Part shown: positions 24,219 through 58,600 of the stretch, in pieces
Numbering within the stretch: the first letter of the stretch is position 1
How the letters are laid out: each line of letters opens with the position of its first letter
Assembly: GCF_949987535.1 (NCBI RefSeq)
Contig: NC_080067.1
Span: forward strand, 79,075,985 to 79,139,984
From: Balaenoptera acutorostrata
Lineage: Eukaryota; Chordata; Mammalia; Artiodactyla; Balaenopteridae
Length of the DNA: 64,000 nt
Direction: 5' to 3'
Notes under the pieces: model-generated
The model's database searches: none
Told to the model about the DNA's origin: nothing
What the model saw: the letters and a program-made list of their open reading frames with translations, nothing else
Made by a program: the position numbers and the translations under genes

Positions 24219-24566
24219 TTTTTTTTTTTTATAAATTTATTTATTTATTTATATTTTTTATTTTTGGCTGCGTTGGGTCTTCGTTGCTGCGCGCGGGCTT
24301 TGTCTAGTTGCGGCGAGCGGGGACTACTCTTTGTTGTGGTGCGCGGGCTTCTCATTGTGGTGGTTTCTCTTGTTGAGGAGCATGGGCTCTAGGTGTACGG
24401 GCTTCAGTAGTTGTGGCTCGCGGGCTCTAGAGCGCAGGCTCAGTAGTTGTGGCACACGGGCTTAGTTGCTCCGTGGCATGTGGGATCTTCCCGGACCAGG
24501 GCTCGAACCCATGTCCCCTGCATTGGCAGGCGGATTCTTAACCACTGCACCACCAGGGAAGTCCAC
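24219..24566 (-). mobile_element. CHR SINE, full length
   Basis: The minus strand starts GGACTTCCCTGGTGGTGCAG and ends in a TTTATT-rich tail. The duplication ACGTTTTACTTT lies at 24207-24218 and 24567-24578. Confidence 0.93.
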
Positions 24567-24589
24567 ACGTTTTACTTTAAAAAAAAAAA

Positions 24590-25530
24590 AAAAGTGAAGC
24601 CTTTAGAAAAGTTGCAAGAATATTAAAATGAACTCCTTTATGCCTGACTCAGCTTCATACATTGATAACATTTTGCCATATTTACTTTACCTTTTTATAT
24701 GTAATATAATATACACATTTTTCTTTCTTTTTTTTTTTTTTTTTGCTGAGGTTAAGTTGCAGAGATCATAACCCTTTATCCCTAGATACTTCAGCATAAA
24801 AAAACAATGGCAGTCTTTTATATAACAGTATAATGATCAACTTCAGGAAGTTTATTTTAACATTGATATATATTATTATCTGATACGGAATCCATATTTT
24901 AATTTTACTGATTGTCCTAATAACTATCCTTTATAACAATTTCTCCCCCAATCTAGAATTATGCGTTACATTTAGTTGTCATTTCTTTGGTCTCTTTTAA
25001 CCTGGAACAGTCCCTCAGCCTTTCATTGTTTTTCATGATTGACATTTTTTTGAAGAATACAGCCTTGTTGTTTTGTAGAATGTCCTTTAGTTGAGGTTTG
25101 TCTGATTGTTCCTCATAAATCCATACAGGTTATGCATTTTTGGAAGATGATGTGTCCTCAGTGCCTCACATCAGGAGGCATTATTGGTGACGTTAATAAG
25201 CTTTAATTACTTAGCTGAGAGATTTTTTTCACTTTTTTTTTTTTACATTATTAATAGTGTACATTTTAAAATTTTATTTATTTTTTTTATACAGCAGGTT
25301 CTTATTAGTTATCCATTTTATACATATTGGTGTATATATGTCAATCCCAATCTCCCAATTCAGATTTTTTTCACTTTAAAGGTAACTCTTTTTACTTTGT
25401 AATTAATAAGTCATTGATGGGGAGATATTTACTTTGAAACTGTTCCTAAACAAACTTTCCTCCAATGGTTTTGCAATCCTAAGGAGCATTTTTTATCATA
25501 AACATGTGGTTTCCTCACCTTGATTGAAGT
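24590..25530 (-). mobile_element. Old L1 3' region, interrupted
   Basis: Blocks such as AATACAGCCTTGTTGTTTTGTAGAA, GGTTATGCATTTTTGG and GTGTCCTCAGTGCCTCACATC follow the order of an ancient L1 tail on the minus strand. The similarity resumes after a younger L1 piece inserted at 25236-25361. No open reading frame remains. Confidence 0.65.
25236..25361 (-). mobile_element. Short 5'-truncated L1, nested
   Basis: It includes ATACAGCAGGTTCTTATTAG and CAATCCCAATCTCCCAATTC, part of cetartiodactyl L1 in reverse orientation. A 16-bp target-site duplication, AGATTTTTTTCACTTT, lies at 25220-25235 and 25362-25377. It sits inside the older L1 at 24590-25530. Confidence 0.82.
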
Positions 25531-27264
25531 CTTCTTGAGAAAATAACTTTTACTTTAAAAATTATGTTATAATACCTTGTGCACAATAAATACTCAATAT
25601 TATTGACTGCCTGACCTTGAGCTACCTGACACCAGATTGCTGATTATATTTCTCATAATGGATTTTGTCTACCTACTCTGAGAATTTAACAGATATTTGC
25701 AGCAAAGTCCTCTTGTATGCAAATTAGAAACGGTCATTAACTGAACTGATTAGGCATTCTTAGCAGGCCTCTCAGACCAGTGAGATGGGAGTAGTAAATC
25801 TGACCTCTGGATATTTCAAAAGAATAATTAATAACAATAATGAAGAAAATCTCTGATCATCATCACTGGAAAAACTTATTAAATATATAGTACCCTCCTT
25901 TCATTTTATTTTAATTTGTGATGAAAATACATTTTAATTTTAATTGAATATGTGATGAAAGGAAGTTTCTGGGTGGTGTTCATCTTTCACTTTAGATTCT
26001 GACATTTTTTCATACCAGCCTAATACTTAGCCATGACTCATGGTGTGTTTCTTTCAGTCTCTAAGAATTAGGTTAGGTTTCTTGTAGATCTTATCACATT
26101 GCCACTTGGAATTTAGTGGGAGGAAAGAAAGAAAGGCACAATTTCGACTGTTTAGATAAACATCTATTCTGGAGGGCTTATTAGAGGCAGTGAGGCAGAG
26201 TAGAAAGTCCTCATTCTGTCTAGTATTTTGTTTTGTTTTCTGCTTCTGCTATAAGGATCTTTTTTCCACCTTTCACTGTACTACATCTTGGGCAGAGATG
26301 GCAGTTGATCATTGAAGTTCCTCTATCTCCAATTTCTGGCTGATATCTAAAATTTCATCATTATCAAGAAATTAATTTATTTGTGCAAATTATGTTACCT
26401 AAGAAAAATGCAGATATCCTTGTACGGGATTGGAGGTGTAGCACAAGCCAACATCTAAACATGAAACATCAAATATTCAGAACTTTTCTGTAATAGTTAG
26501 TTGCTAGACACTTTCTGCTAAATGAGACAATAATAAATAAGTTTTTCCTTGGGGGAAGGAGAAGCCTGGGTGGGGTTTTAGTAGTTGGGGACTCTGAGCA
26601 AGCTTAAGGTGCTAAGACTCAAAGAGGGAGGGGAAATGAATTGAAAAAGGAAGAGGAAGGACATTTAAAAGATACAAGTACACTTACTCTACAATTTTCA
26701 TAGCTCTCATCCTGGAGGAGTGGTCTCTGAAATATACAGAGCATTTAGAGTTAAGAAATCCATGCTTTGTTAAACCAGGAATCGCTGGTGGCCATCCTTT
26801 TAAAAAAAAAAGGCTCTTTTCTCCGTCTGTACCGAAGACATACCTTTCACATTTCCTTGCACCTGTCATACTTCTAGGTGTCCTAGAGATATGATGTAAG
26901 AGTAGTGGAAAGTCTGTATAACTAACTTTCTCAGCCAAGTTCTTCCAGGTTTTTGCATGCAGTCAGGATATGAAATTAGCAGTTGGTATACAGGCTGTAT
27001 TGGTTGGGAAATAATTTACAAGGTCCAGGTGATTAATTGTGCCATTGTTCCACAGAGAGGCATTTCAGTGTTTCTACTAGAGCCTGGGTTTTGTGAAGCT
27101 TTGCTGTTTTTGCCGGGTGCAATTGGTTCATCTTTGTGAAATGTGTGCTATGGAATTGATATGACGTGCATCCATATTAACATCTCTGAAATACTGGTGA
27201 CAGGCTTTTCCCACCCCAATGAGACAAAAATTCTTTTTCACTTTCTATCACCAGTTAGAAGAAG

Positions 27265-50437
<23,173 letters not shown>

Positions 50438-53069
50438 GTTTTCATCTCTCCTTTCCTCTCCCCTCCCTCTGTCCCATCACCTTCAGAAGCTCTCTGTTGA
50501 ATTCTGAATTGTGATCCCAACACTAAACCTAAGGACAGCTACAAAGGAAAGACAATTGGGGCAAGAGTACTTAGGATGGGGGGACCAGACAGCCTATCCT
50601 CTGAGAGACGTCACCCACCCCCACCAAGAAAGAGGCTAACTACATCTTAGAAGCCTGTTCGGCATCCATATACCTTCCCCATGGACTTTGCTTTACTGTT
50701 TATGTTCATGTGATCTTGACAGGGAAATTGTCATTTTTATTAATTTTTAAAAAATTAGTCTTTCAAATGTAGTAAATAGAACTAACTTTTTGCCCCCAAG
50801 GAGTGGGCAGAAGGAAGCGGTGTAATACCCAGAGGCCTTTTCTTCCTGATACACTATAGTATTTGCCTTCTGTTCTGAGGCAAACTGTTTTGCCAAGTCT
50901 TTCAGGCAGTGAGCCATGCTGATGGGTGATTTGGAAGGGAAATATCATAATTTTGGTTTCCTTTAAAAAAAGCTAAAAGCTGAGTAACAGTCACAAATCC
51001 CCTAAGTGTACTGCTGGCACATGTGTCAATGTGGCTATGGGAAGAAGGAGATCTGAGTCTAACTTTTCTTGCTCCCTGAGGAGTTTCTTGTTGGACCCAA
51101 TGGGGTCCATGAAGACACGGATGGGGATGGAACCAGACCACATGGCATCTGCTGCGGTTTTTCTGCTGTGTTCATCTTCTCAGAAAACTCTGTTGCCCAG
51201 TTATTTGGGAGCTCTTGTCAATCTCTTTCCTGTAATCTACCTTTAAAGGGAGGAACACTTCCAGGTTTAGTCTGATTGAGGAGGGGAGTGGGACAATACT
51301 CAATCTTATGCAAAGTCAGTTTTGATTAATTTTCTTCCTGAGAGTAAGTCCCTGGCCCTGTGACTCCTATTTTAATACTTATTACCTAGCTTTTTACAAA
51401 GGATACTTTGTAAATGTCTGCAGTTTGAACATGATCTGTTAATCCATGTTGCTCATAGCCATATCGAATATTCAGAGAGATTTGCACAGAACATAGGCGC
51501 AAAAGCATAAGGAAACACACCCCTTTTTAAAGCCTCTTCTTGACCTCTTCCCCTCTTAAGAGTGTCCTTGACTGGAACCAGTGCTCCATGAGGTGTTTAT
51601 TTTCCCCTGAGAGTTGGCAGCTGGCAGGGACTCCCGTCTGCTGCCCTTCCAGCAATTCACCGAGCAAGGGCTCACTTTACAAGAGTGTGGTAGGTTCCCT
51701 CCCTCTCACTCTGCCTGGTTCCACCTCCCCTGGTATGTTGCCCAGGGGATTCACTACTTAAATTTCACGTCAGAGAATGCTGAAGCTTAACACTTGCTGT
51801 TGAGCATAAGCTCCTTTTAAACCTCTAGCATCCTACAGTACATGACCTAGCAGATCGTCATCTATCATAATCCTGTAGCTGGGTTCAGGGCGAAAAATTG
51901 CTTATGTCCAGGCATCATCCCATCACTCATAAATACCCCTTGTGGGGGTGGAGTTTTAGTGTTTTCAGCTAAGAAAACCACATCATATCTTTCCTTGCCC
52001 CTCTGCTAGGGCTGTGAGCATCTCATAGTCCCCTCCCTAAACACCTTCTGTTAAACCTTGCTCTTCTGCCTGAGGGTCGGTGGCTAGAATCACTGCCTGC
52101 CTGCACAGCAGGACTATCTAGGTCCTCAGATCATCCAGAGAGGCAGAGCACAGCAGAGTAGAGGGACAAAGAGGGGGAAACCTCTTGTCCTGATGGCCTA
52201 TGAAAATTACATTTCTAACTCTTCTCATGAAGTGCTATTTTTACTATCAAATCTGGTTTACACAAGCTTTGGCTTGGAATCCTTTTTTTGGAACAGTTGA
52301 AGTTAATGTTTTCCTACATTACTCAGCTTGATATGATCACATATTTTAACTTGCTGCTCCAGTCTTGCCTCTTTGGGAATTCTGCCCATTTCTGTCAATA
52401 GAAAAGCGTGAAATCACCACTGAAGCCCACTTACATGTTCTCTCAAAGTACACATGTTATCCAAGTGTATTTGGAAAAGGAGGTGCGCAGAGTGTGATTT
52501 TCCTCCCTGCAGTCACTCTTCTCACGTGTATTGTCTGGGTCCCAAATTTTTGGTCCTCCTCCTCCGCTCTGTAAATGGGCTGCTTTTGGCATATCCTGCC
52601 CTTGGAATATGACCTCTAGGCTGACAAGCTCCATGAGACTGCTAGCACCAGCATGTGCACGTGTTCTTGGAAAACTCTCACCCCTTTTGGTGAACCTCTG
52701 TGGCCTCAGTCTCCTAACACGAGTATATCTTCAAATAATTTTGACTGAATGCAAAAAATATTATGGTGTGGCATGCTAGATACTTTGGGATAAATGTGAT
52801 CCTACATGCTGGACAAGGGTGGGTGGGTGGAAGAAGCTATTGGGATGATGCATTGTTTGATGATTTGTGCCTAATTAAATGAGGTTAGAGGTTCACATTC
52901 CACAACCATGCATGTGATCTGTAAATCTTTAAATATTATTGTTAATATTAACTTCTAACATTAATTTTAATATTAATTAGCTGTTTCCCTGAATCCCACA
53001 CACAAAGCTGTCAGCCTGAATAGACCAAATGTGGCAGAAATGGGAGAGCCTTAAAAGTTGGTTGGCCTC

Positions 53070-53441
53070 CAGTGGTTAAGAATCCGCCTGCCAATGCAGG
53101 GGACACAGGTTCGATCCCTGGTCCAGGAAGATCACACATGCTGCAGAGCAACTAAGCCCATGCACCACAACTACTGAGCCTGTGCTCTAGAGCCTGCGAG
53201 CCACAACTACTGAGCCCACGCGCCACAACTACTGAAACCCGCGTGCTCTAGGGCCCGCATGCTGCAACTACTGAGCCCACGTGCCGCAACTACTGAAGCC
53301 CGCACGCCTAGAGCCCGTGCTCTGCAACAAGAGAAGCCACCTCAATGAGAAGCCCGCGCACCACAACGAAGAGTAGCCCCCGCTCGCCGCAACTATTGAA
53401 AGCCTACGCGCAGCAGCAAAGACCCAACGCAGCCAAAAAGA
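53070..53441 (+). mobile_element. CHR SINE in the PCYT1A 3' UTR, 5'-truncated
   Basis: It starts inside the head at CAGTGGTTAAGAATCCGCCT, so it lacks about 15 bases of a full element. It has many ACAACTACTGAGCC-type repeats and an A-rich end. A 17-bp duplication, AAAAGTTGGTTGGCCTC, lies at 53053-53069 and 53442-53458. Confidence 0.95.
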
Positions 53442-54698
53442 AAAAGTTGGTTGGCCTCAGAGCCTCTCGCTGTAAGATAGAAGGAGAATGGAGACAGAAG
53501 CCCTGTAGCCGGTGCTGAGGAGGTGCCATTTCAGCAGTTACCTTGAGATGAGCTGGGCAGAAAGTTTGCTTTTTTCATACACTAGACTCAGTAGCACTGA
53601 AGGATAGAGGTTGAAATTTTAGAGGAATAAAAATGGATCATTTGTACTGCTGCAGCTGCTTCTGATAGCTAGAGCCAAAGACCATTATCTTGCTGAGGCT
53701 TGGGTAAGAAGGTTGGGGATGCCAGGAGGTTGAAAATCTTGAATGAGAGAAAAAATTTGAGGGAGGTCAAGAGAGCTTTTGACCTTTTCTGATCACTGAT
53801 AACTTCCTAGGCAGCACCTGAGTTACATTTTTCTTACTTTTGACCACACAACTGTCCAGGCAGTCTTTGAATATTCCCTCCACAATGGTTCTTCACAGTG
53901 ATTTTTATTCTGTTTCTTGATGTATGGGTAGCTTTTGTTTTTCTGGAGCTCATTGCCTTTTTAATCCTGTTCCAGACCCTATATCTAAAACCTTTCCAAA
54001 TCAAGTATATTTCGCTGCTTTTGTTTAATTCCCTAAAAGCCATAGCTTTTACATTTTCTGTCAGCACAAACTATCACCAGAAGTTCAATCAGTACAGGTA
54101 GGAAAAGAGCTCCCTTAACAATGTTTTTAACTAATGGTATTTTTTTTTTTTAACCTTACCAATATAAGTATTTTTAAAGTTATATTTTTCAGGGTCATGC
54201 AATGATTGTTCTTGTTTTCTCTCACAGAATAGATTGTCATGGGATAAAGAGTGGTCCCTAGCTATTATTTTTCCAAGTAAGTAGAACATGTTCTTGGGAT
54301 TATACTATTAAATGTTAATTTTCTTTAAAACAAAGGAGAAAGATACTCTGCCAAAGTTTAATGTTAGTATTCAGATTGGGGTAGAGAACAAAAGTACTTG
54401 GTTTAACATTAGGATGACTCCAGTTGTGGTTTTTTTAGCTTCCAAGTGGGCTTTCCCACCCTTCTTAGGGAGGCACTGACTATTTTGAACACAGAGACTT
54501 GATTGGTTGAGTTGTTTTATATTGAGGATCCTGAACAGAAAGAGTCTTGGAAAGAAATTCTGGCCTTGGCATGAATGTTGGCCCCATCACCAGTGCTGGT
54601 GTCCACAAGGACGTTTTCCTCAATTGGTGTTCAGTATATTGTTTTCCTGTCTGAGTGTTATTAAATTGTTCAGTTATTTTGGCTTTTGTCATTAGCCA

Positions 54699-54704
54699 AA
54701 TAAA
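54699..54704 (+). terminator. PCYT1A: PCYT1A distal poly(A) signal
   Basis: A canonical AATAAA (in CCAAATAAAGG) is followed by GTGATTTTATG and TTTTCTGTGTTTTTG, a U- and G/U-rich downstream element. Cleavage is expected around 54720. Confidence 0.7.
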
Positions 54705-54720
54705 GGAAAAGTGATTTTAT

Positions 54721-55254
54721 GTAATGTTCCATTTTCTGTGTTTTTGACCTTGTATACATGTGTATGATATGTTTTATGTATTTGGGGCTTTTACCTGTAC
54801 TATCAGTTCCTTTGCTTTTGCATCCTAATTTGGGGGTTTTACCTGTATGATCATTTCCTTTGCTTTTGCATTTTAATTTGTCTCCCCAGAATAACTCCAT
54901 GACCGTATTATTGGAATTCCTTTTGCAACTTGGTACAGAAGACTAAAAAAGCCATTGTCCCACAAAGGGAGGCTGATCCAGATCTCCCAGGTCTAATGTC
55001 ATCAGTGCCCTACTGACACATCTGTAAGGGAAAGAACACCTTTCACCTGTTCTTCAGAAGCCTGGTTTCTTCGAGAGTTTGGGCTCATACTATTTTGCCT
55101 GGCTGAGTTCTATTCCTGTTATTATACCAGTAAAACTATCACATACTCTTCCCCCTTTCATTTGCTTTGGGAAAGCTCAGAGTAACCTTTTAATATACAA
55201 GCTTTATGGGCTAATAGTGGCACACACAGAGGCAATGTGCCCAGTTGTAGAACA
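54721..55254. other. Gap between PCYT1A and SLC51A 3' ends
   Basis: About 0.5 kb between two converging transcripts. It has the 48-bp direct repeat and otherwise unique-looking sequence. No gene is visible. Confidence 0.6.
54781..54876. repeat. 48-bp imperfect direct repeat
   Basis: Two adjacent copies of a 48-base unit start TTTGGGG at 54781 and 54829. Both contain TTTTACCTGTA and CCTTTGCTTTTGCAT. They differ at several sites. The pair lies between the PCYT1A and SLC51A poly(A) signals. Confidence 0.88.
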
Positions 55255-55273
55255 TCAAACTCCATCCTGTTTG

Positions 55274-55279
55274 TTTATT
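55274..55279 (-). terminator. SLC51A: SLC51A poly(A) signal
   Basis: TTTATT on + is AATAAA on -, about 190 bases past the SLC51A stop. Downstream on the minus strand lies TGATGTTC and further on CTCTGTGTGTG. Cleavage is expected near 55255. Confidence 0.6.
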
Positions 55280-55470
55280 ATAAAACTTAAAATACCTTCC
55301 TCAGGCAAGATCCAAAACAATTTCATCCTATTGCATAGTTCACATTCGTCTCTACAGTCAAGTGTATATCATTAGCCAGCTTGCTCTGACAATGGAATCC
55401 ATCCCCATTTGGTCAAGGTTGAGGAACAGTAAAGATATCTTGTGCCCATCTAATGAGTGCAGTGTCTCTT

Positions 55471-55628
55471 TCATTGTCCAAGCAATCCACCTCCAGCTTT
55501 GAGGTTCAAATCCAGGTTTGGAGAAGAGAAAGGTTCATATCCAACCTTGTCGTCTTTCCTTCGGTAGTATATTCGTGTCAGCACAGTTATCAGAAAAGTC
55601 TCCAGGATGAGGAGGTGGCAGTTCATCA
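55471..55628 (-). CDS. SLC51A: SLC51A last coding exon
   Basis: The minus-strand acceptor is CATGCTGCAG; the first two bases complete a split Val. The exon encodes MNCHLLILETFLITVLTRIY, the last hydrophobic segment, then YYRRKDDKVGYEPFSS and DLNLKA as in human. Instead of stopping there it continues GGGLLGQ before a TGA at 55473-55471. Confidence 0.94.
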
Positions 55629-58600
55629 CTGCAGCATGGGGCAAAATATAATGTAGGTTATACTAACTTATAGAGGTGGTATACCACTAGCAGCCCTGGC
55701 GTATGAGTTGAACAACACTTTCTCCAATTTGTCCTCAAACCAGGACCTAGAGATACATTAAGTTGTCACAAGTAACATAGCAGGTTAATAGTAGAGCCAG
55801 AACCAGAACTTGGCCCTCTACCTCCTGCAATTTGAGGCTAGCATTAAACATTTCTTTTGCATGTTTCATCAGCATGACTTCTGCTTCCTAACCACACCCA
55901 TTGCTCTTCCTGGAGCTGAGGGTTGAACCCATGGCTTCCTGGGTTGGCCATCAGGGCTGGCCTCAAGCTGTGGGATTGCAGCTCTCCTCTGTGTGATCAG
56001 AGAGGTCAGTCTGCTTAGAGCTTCTGCTAGATTTCTTGCAGGTTCCTTTCTCAGTATTCTGAGCAGAACATTCTGAGTATTCTGAGATTGGCTGGCCCAA
56101 CTTCTATTCTAATTTCCTCTCCTCCCTGACCTCCCCCTCTTGCCCCTCCTGGAATAGAGTAGGAGCTCCTATGTGCTCACCTTGAGACCTGATTTTAGAA
56201 GAAAAGGGAGGCGAACAAGCAATCTGCCCACCGTTGGCCAAGACTGAGAAGATGGATGGCTGCAGGGCAGTCAGAATAAGGAGAACCTGCAGAAGAGAAA
56301 AGAGAAGTGAGGGTAGGGGCTCAGCATCCCCGGCACTGAGGCCGGCTGGCCCACTGCTGTGTTTGAGATGTGTCTTGTACTTGCCCTCTCTGAGTACACT
56401 TTTCTGAAGCACAGCCTCTTCAGGGCAGACTTGGCTTGTCTAGGCTTCCCCACAATAATCATGGGCAGGCTCGGCAATCACAGGGCTTTTACCCGCTAGC
56501 CTGACCCTGAGTGCTTCTGGGGCCCAGATCCTTTCTGTGCCCCTTCAGTCCCTTACTCCATTTTAGGCTCTTCTGTCCTCTGTCTTCCTCTGGACCCTCC
56601 AATTCTACCTACTATGTGCCTGTAAGCGGCACCTGCTTAGATCAAATGAGAATTTATGTGAAATCACTCTGTTAACTGTAAAGGAGTCATTGTGCCTTGG
56701 GAATAGGAGAAGGGCCCAGCAAGGAGACAGAAAGAATGAAATGAGAAGGGAAACAACATTGGGCTAGAAGTCACTGCATTTGGTGGAAAGGTTATCTCTG
56801 GGCTTAGAGAATGGAAAGTGTAAAAAGTAAACAAACGTGAGTTTTAGAGAATTGTCAGAAAAGATGTGAAGATGAAGAGGCAGTGTGATAAGAAGAGATG
56901 TGGGTCTGGGAGTAGACAGATCTAGGTTTAAATTCCAGTCCCATCCCTTATGAGCCTTTGAACAAGCCCCATAACATCTCAGTTTCCTCATTTGTAAAAC
57001 AGAAATAATAATGACTCTGAGGATGATAGTGAATTTAAATGTAATTAATGTATGGAAAGTGCCTAGTATGTGGTATAGATACTTCATAGTTGTAGCTGTG
57101 ATAATGCTGATGTTTCTGGTGGTGATGAATTGCAGGTTTTTAGAAGTAATGGGTAGTAAAGAAAAGAAAAAAGCAAAGGTATAAGAATTTAAGGTTTGAT
57201 AATACATGTGTTATGGGTTGCATTGTGTCCTAACCCTTAGTACCTCAGAATGTGACCTTATTTGGAAAAAGCATCATTGTTTTGGTAACTAATTAGATGT
57301 AATTAGTTAAGATGCGGTCATACTGGAGTAAGGTGGGTCCTTCCTTATTCCAATATGACTGATGTCCTTATAAGAAAAGAGACACAAGACACAGACACAT
57401 GAGGAGAGAATGCCATGTGACATGCCAGGGATGCCAAGGTTTGCTGCAAATCATCGGAAGCCAGGAATAGTCAAGGAAGGGTTCTCCCCCACAGTTTTCA
57501 GAGGAAACACGGGCCGCTGACATCTGGCCTCCAGAACTGTGAGACAACACATTTCTGTTGCTTTAAGCCACCCAGTTTGTGATATTTTGCTACAGCAACC
57601 CTTGGAAACTATTACAGCACAGAAAAGCAAAAACTGGGAAAGAGCAGGGATTCTTTTCCAAATCTCACAGGAAACCTAAGGCTTAAGAAGATTCCCAGAC
57701 CCACTTTTATCCTTTATTAGTCTCAGCTCCTAACCCCTATTATTTGTGTCTCATTATTAACCATCTTTTCTCTCCCAGGGATAGTTACCTGGAACAGAAC
57801 AAATTTGGCTCCTATGTTCTGCTCGCCCAGGTGCAGCTTGGCTTGACGAAAAAGAATGGCCAGGGTCCACAGAGCTGACAGGGTGGACACGCCAAGGAAA
57901 GTGTTGATCCATAGAGCCGTGCTCTTCTCCGAAATCTGGTGGCAGGCCAGAAAGTAGTCAGTGAGGAAGCAAGCCCTTTTCTCCTCCTTTTATTTCCCCT
58001 CTCCCGTGGTGGGAAAGGTAAAAAAAACCCAAAGCCTTGGCCCCTTCCCATTTCTTCTCTCCCTGTCAGAGTCCCTGAGCCTCTGCTTTTCCACAGCCAC
58101 CCTGTCCCTGGGGCTACCCCATTCTTGGGGCCCTGAATTAGGGGATATTGGCTCCAGCTATTCCTTCTAGAGCTCAAAGGTATTTAATGAATCTTGGCCT
58201 CCGCTGCCCCTTACTCCTGACTTACATCTGCTGGGTCATAGATGCCATCAGGGAGGAGAAACAGGCCCACCAGGCTCAGTGTTATCTTGAAGAAGACATA
58301 CTGGAAGGGGCCCAACATCAGCAGCTGAAGCTTTTTCCTGAAGTGGGAAGAGGGTTAGGAACATGGACCCACAAACCACCCACCCCAAGAAGACCTTCCA
58401 GTTCCCTCACTGGGCTCCTGGGCTCCGCCATCATAGACATCAACATGGTCAAATGGATGGGGACTTCAGAAGAAGCCAGAGTGTTGAGAGCGTTGGGAAC
58501 CCTCCTTCTTGCCTCCCACTCACCCTCAGACCAGAATGCTGCCTTTGAGCAAGAACTGAGTTTTGACCCCAACCTCATTAACTGAAATGGACGGAAGGGG

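Larger units (their letters stand above)
10616..27254 (+). other. PCYT1A: PCYT1A intron 1
   Basis: The intron is 16.6 kb, from donor GTGAGG to acceptor CTATCACCAG. Roughly 11.1-13.6 kb and 16.1-18.2 kb look like unique sequence without recognisable genes. The listed SINEs, MIRs, L1 pieces and hAT relics occupy much of 13.6-15.2 kb and 18.2-25.5 kb. An LTR- or MER-like fossil at about 18945-19460 and the stretch 25.6-27.2 kb could not be assigned. No alternative exon was convincing. Confidence 0.8.
50438..54720 (+). other. PCYT1A: PCYT1A 3' UTR (predicted)
   Basis: From the stop to the AATAAA at 54699 there is no exon-like or coding signal. Weaker alternative poly(A) signals are ATTAAA at 52874-52879 and AATAAA at 53626-53631. 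A CHR SINE occupies 53070-53441. The long UTR is inferred from position and the strong final signal; transcript data would be needed to prove it. Confidence 0.6.
56287..57788 (-). other. SLC51A: SLC51A intron with MIR and LTR-like fossils
   Basis: A 1.5-kb intron. It holds a MIR at about 56880-57110 and a solo LTR-like repeat at 57208-57618. The remainder is unassigned. Confidence 0.75.

Noticed and set aside
56104..56412. Minus-strand open frame around SLC51A exon 56181-56286
   Set aside because: Only the exon part is coding; the flanks are intron with good splice sites.
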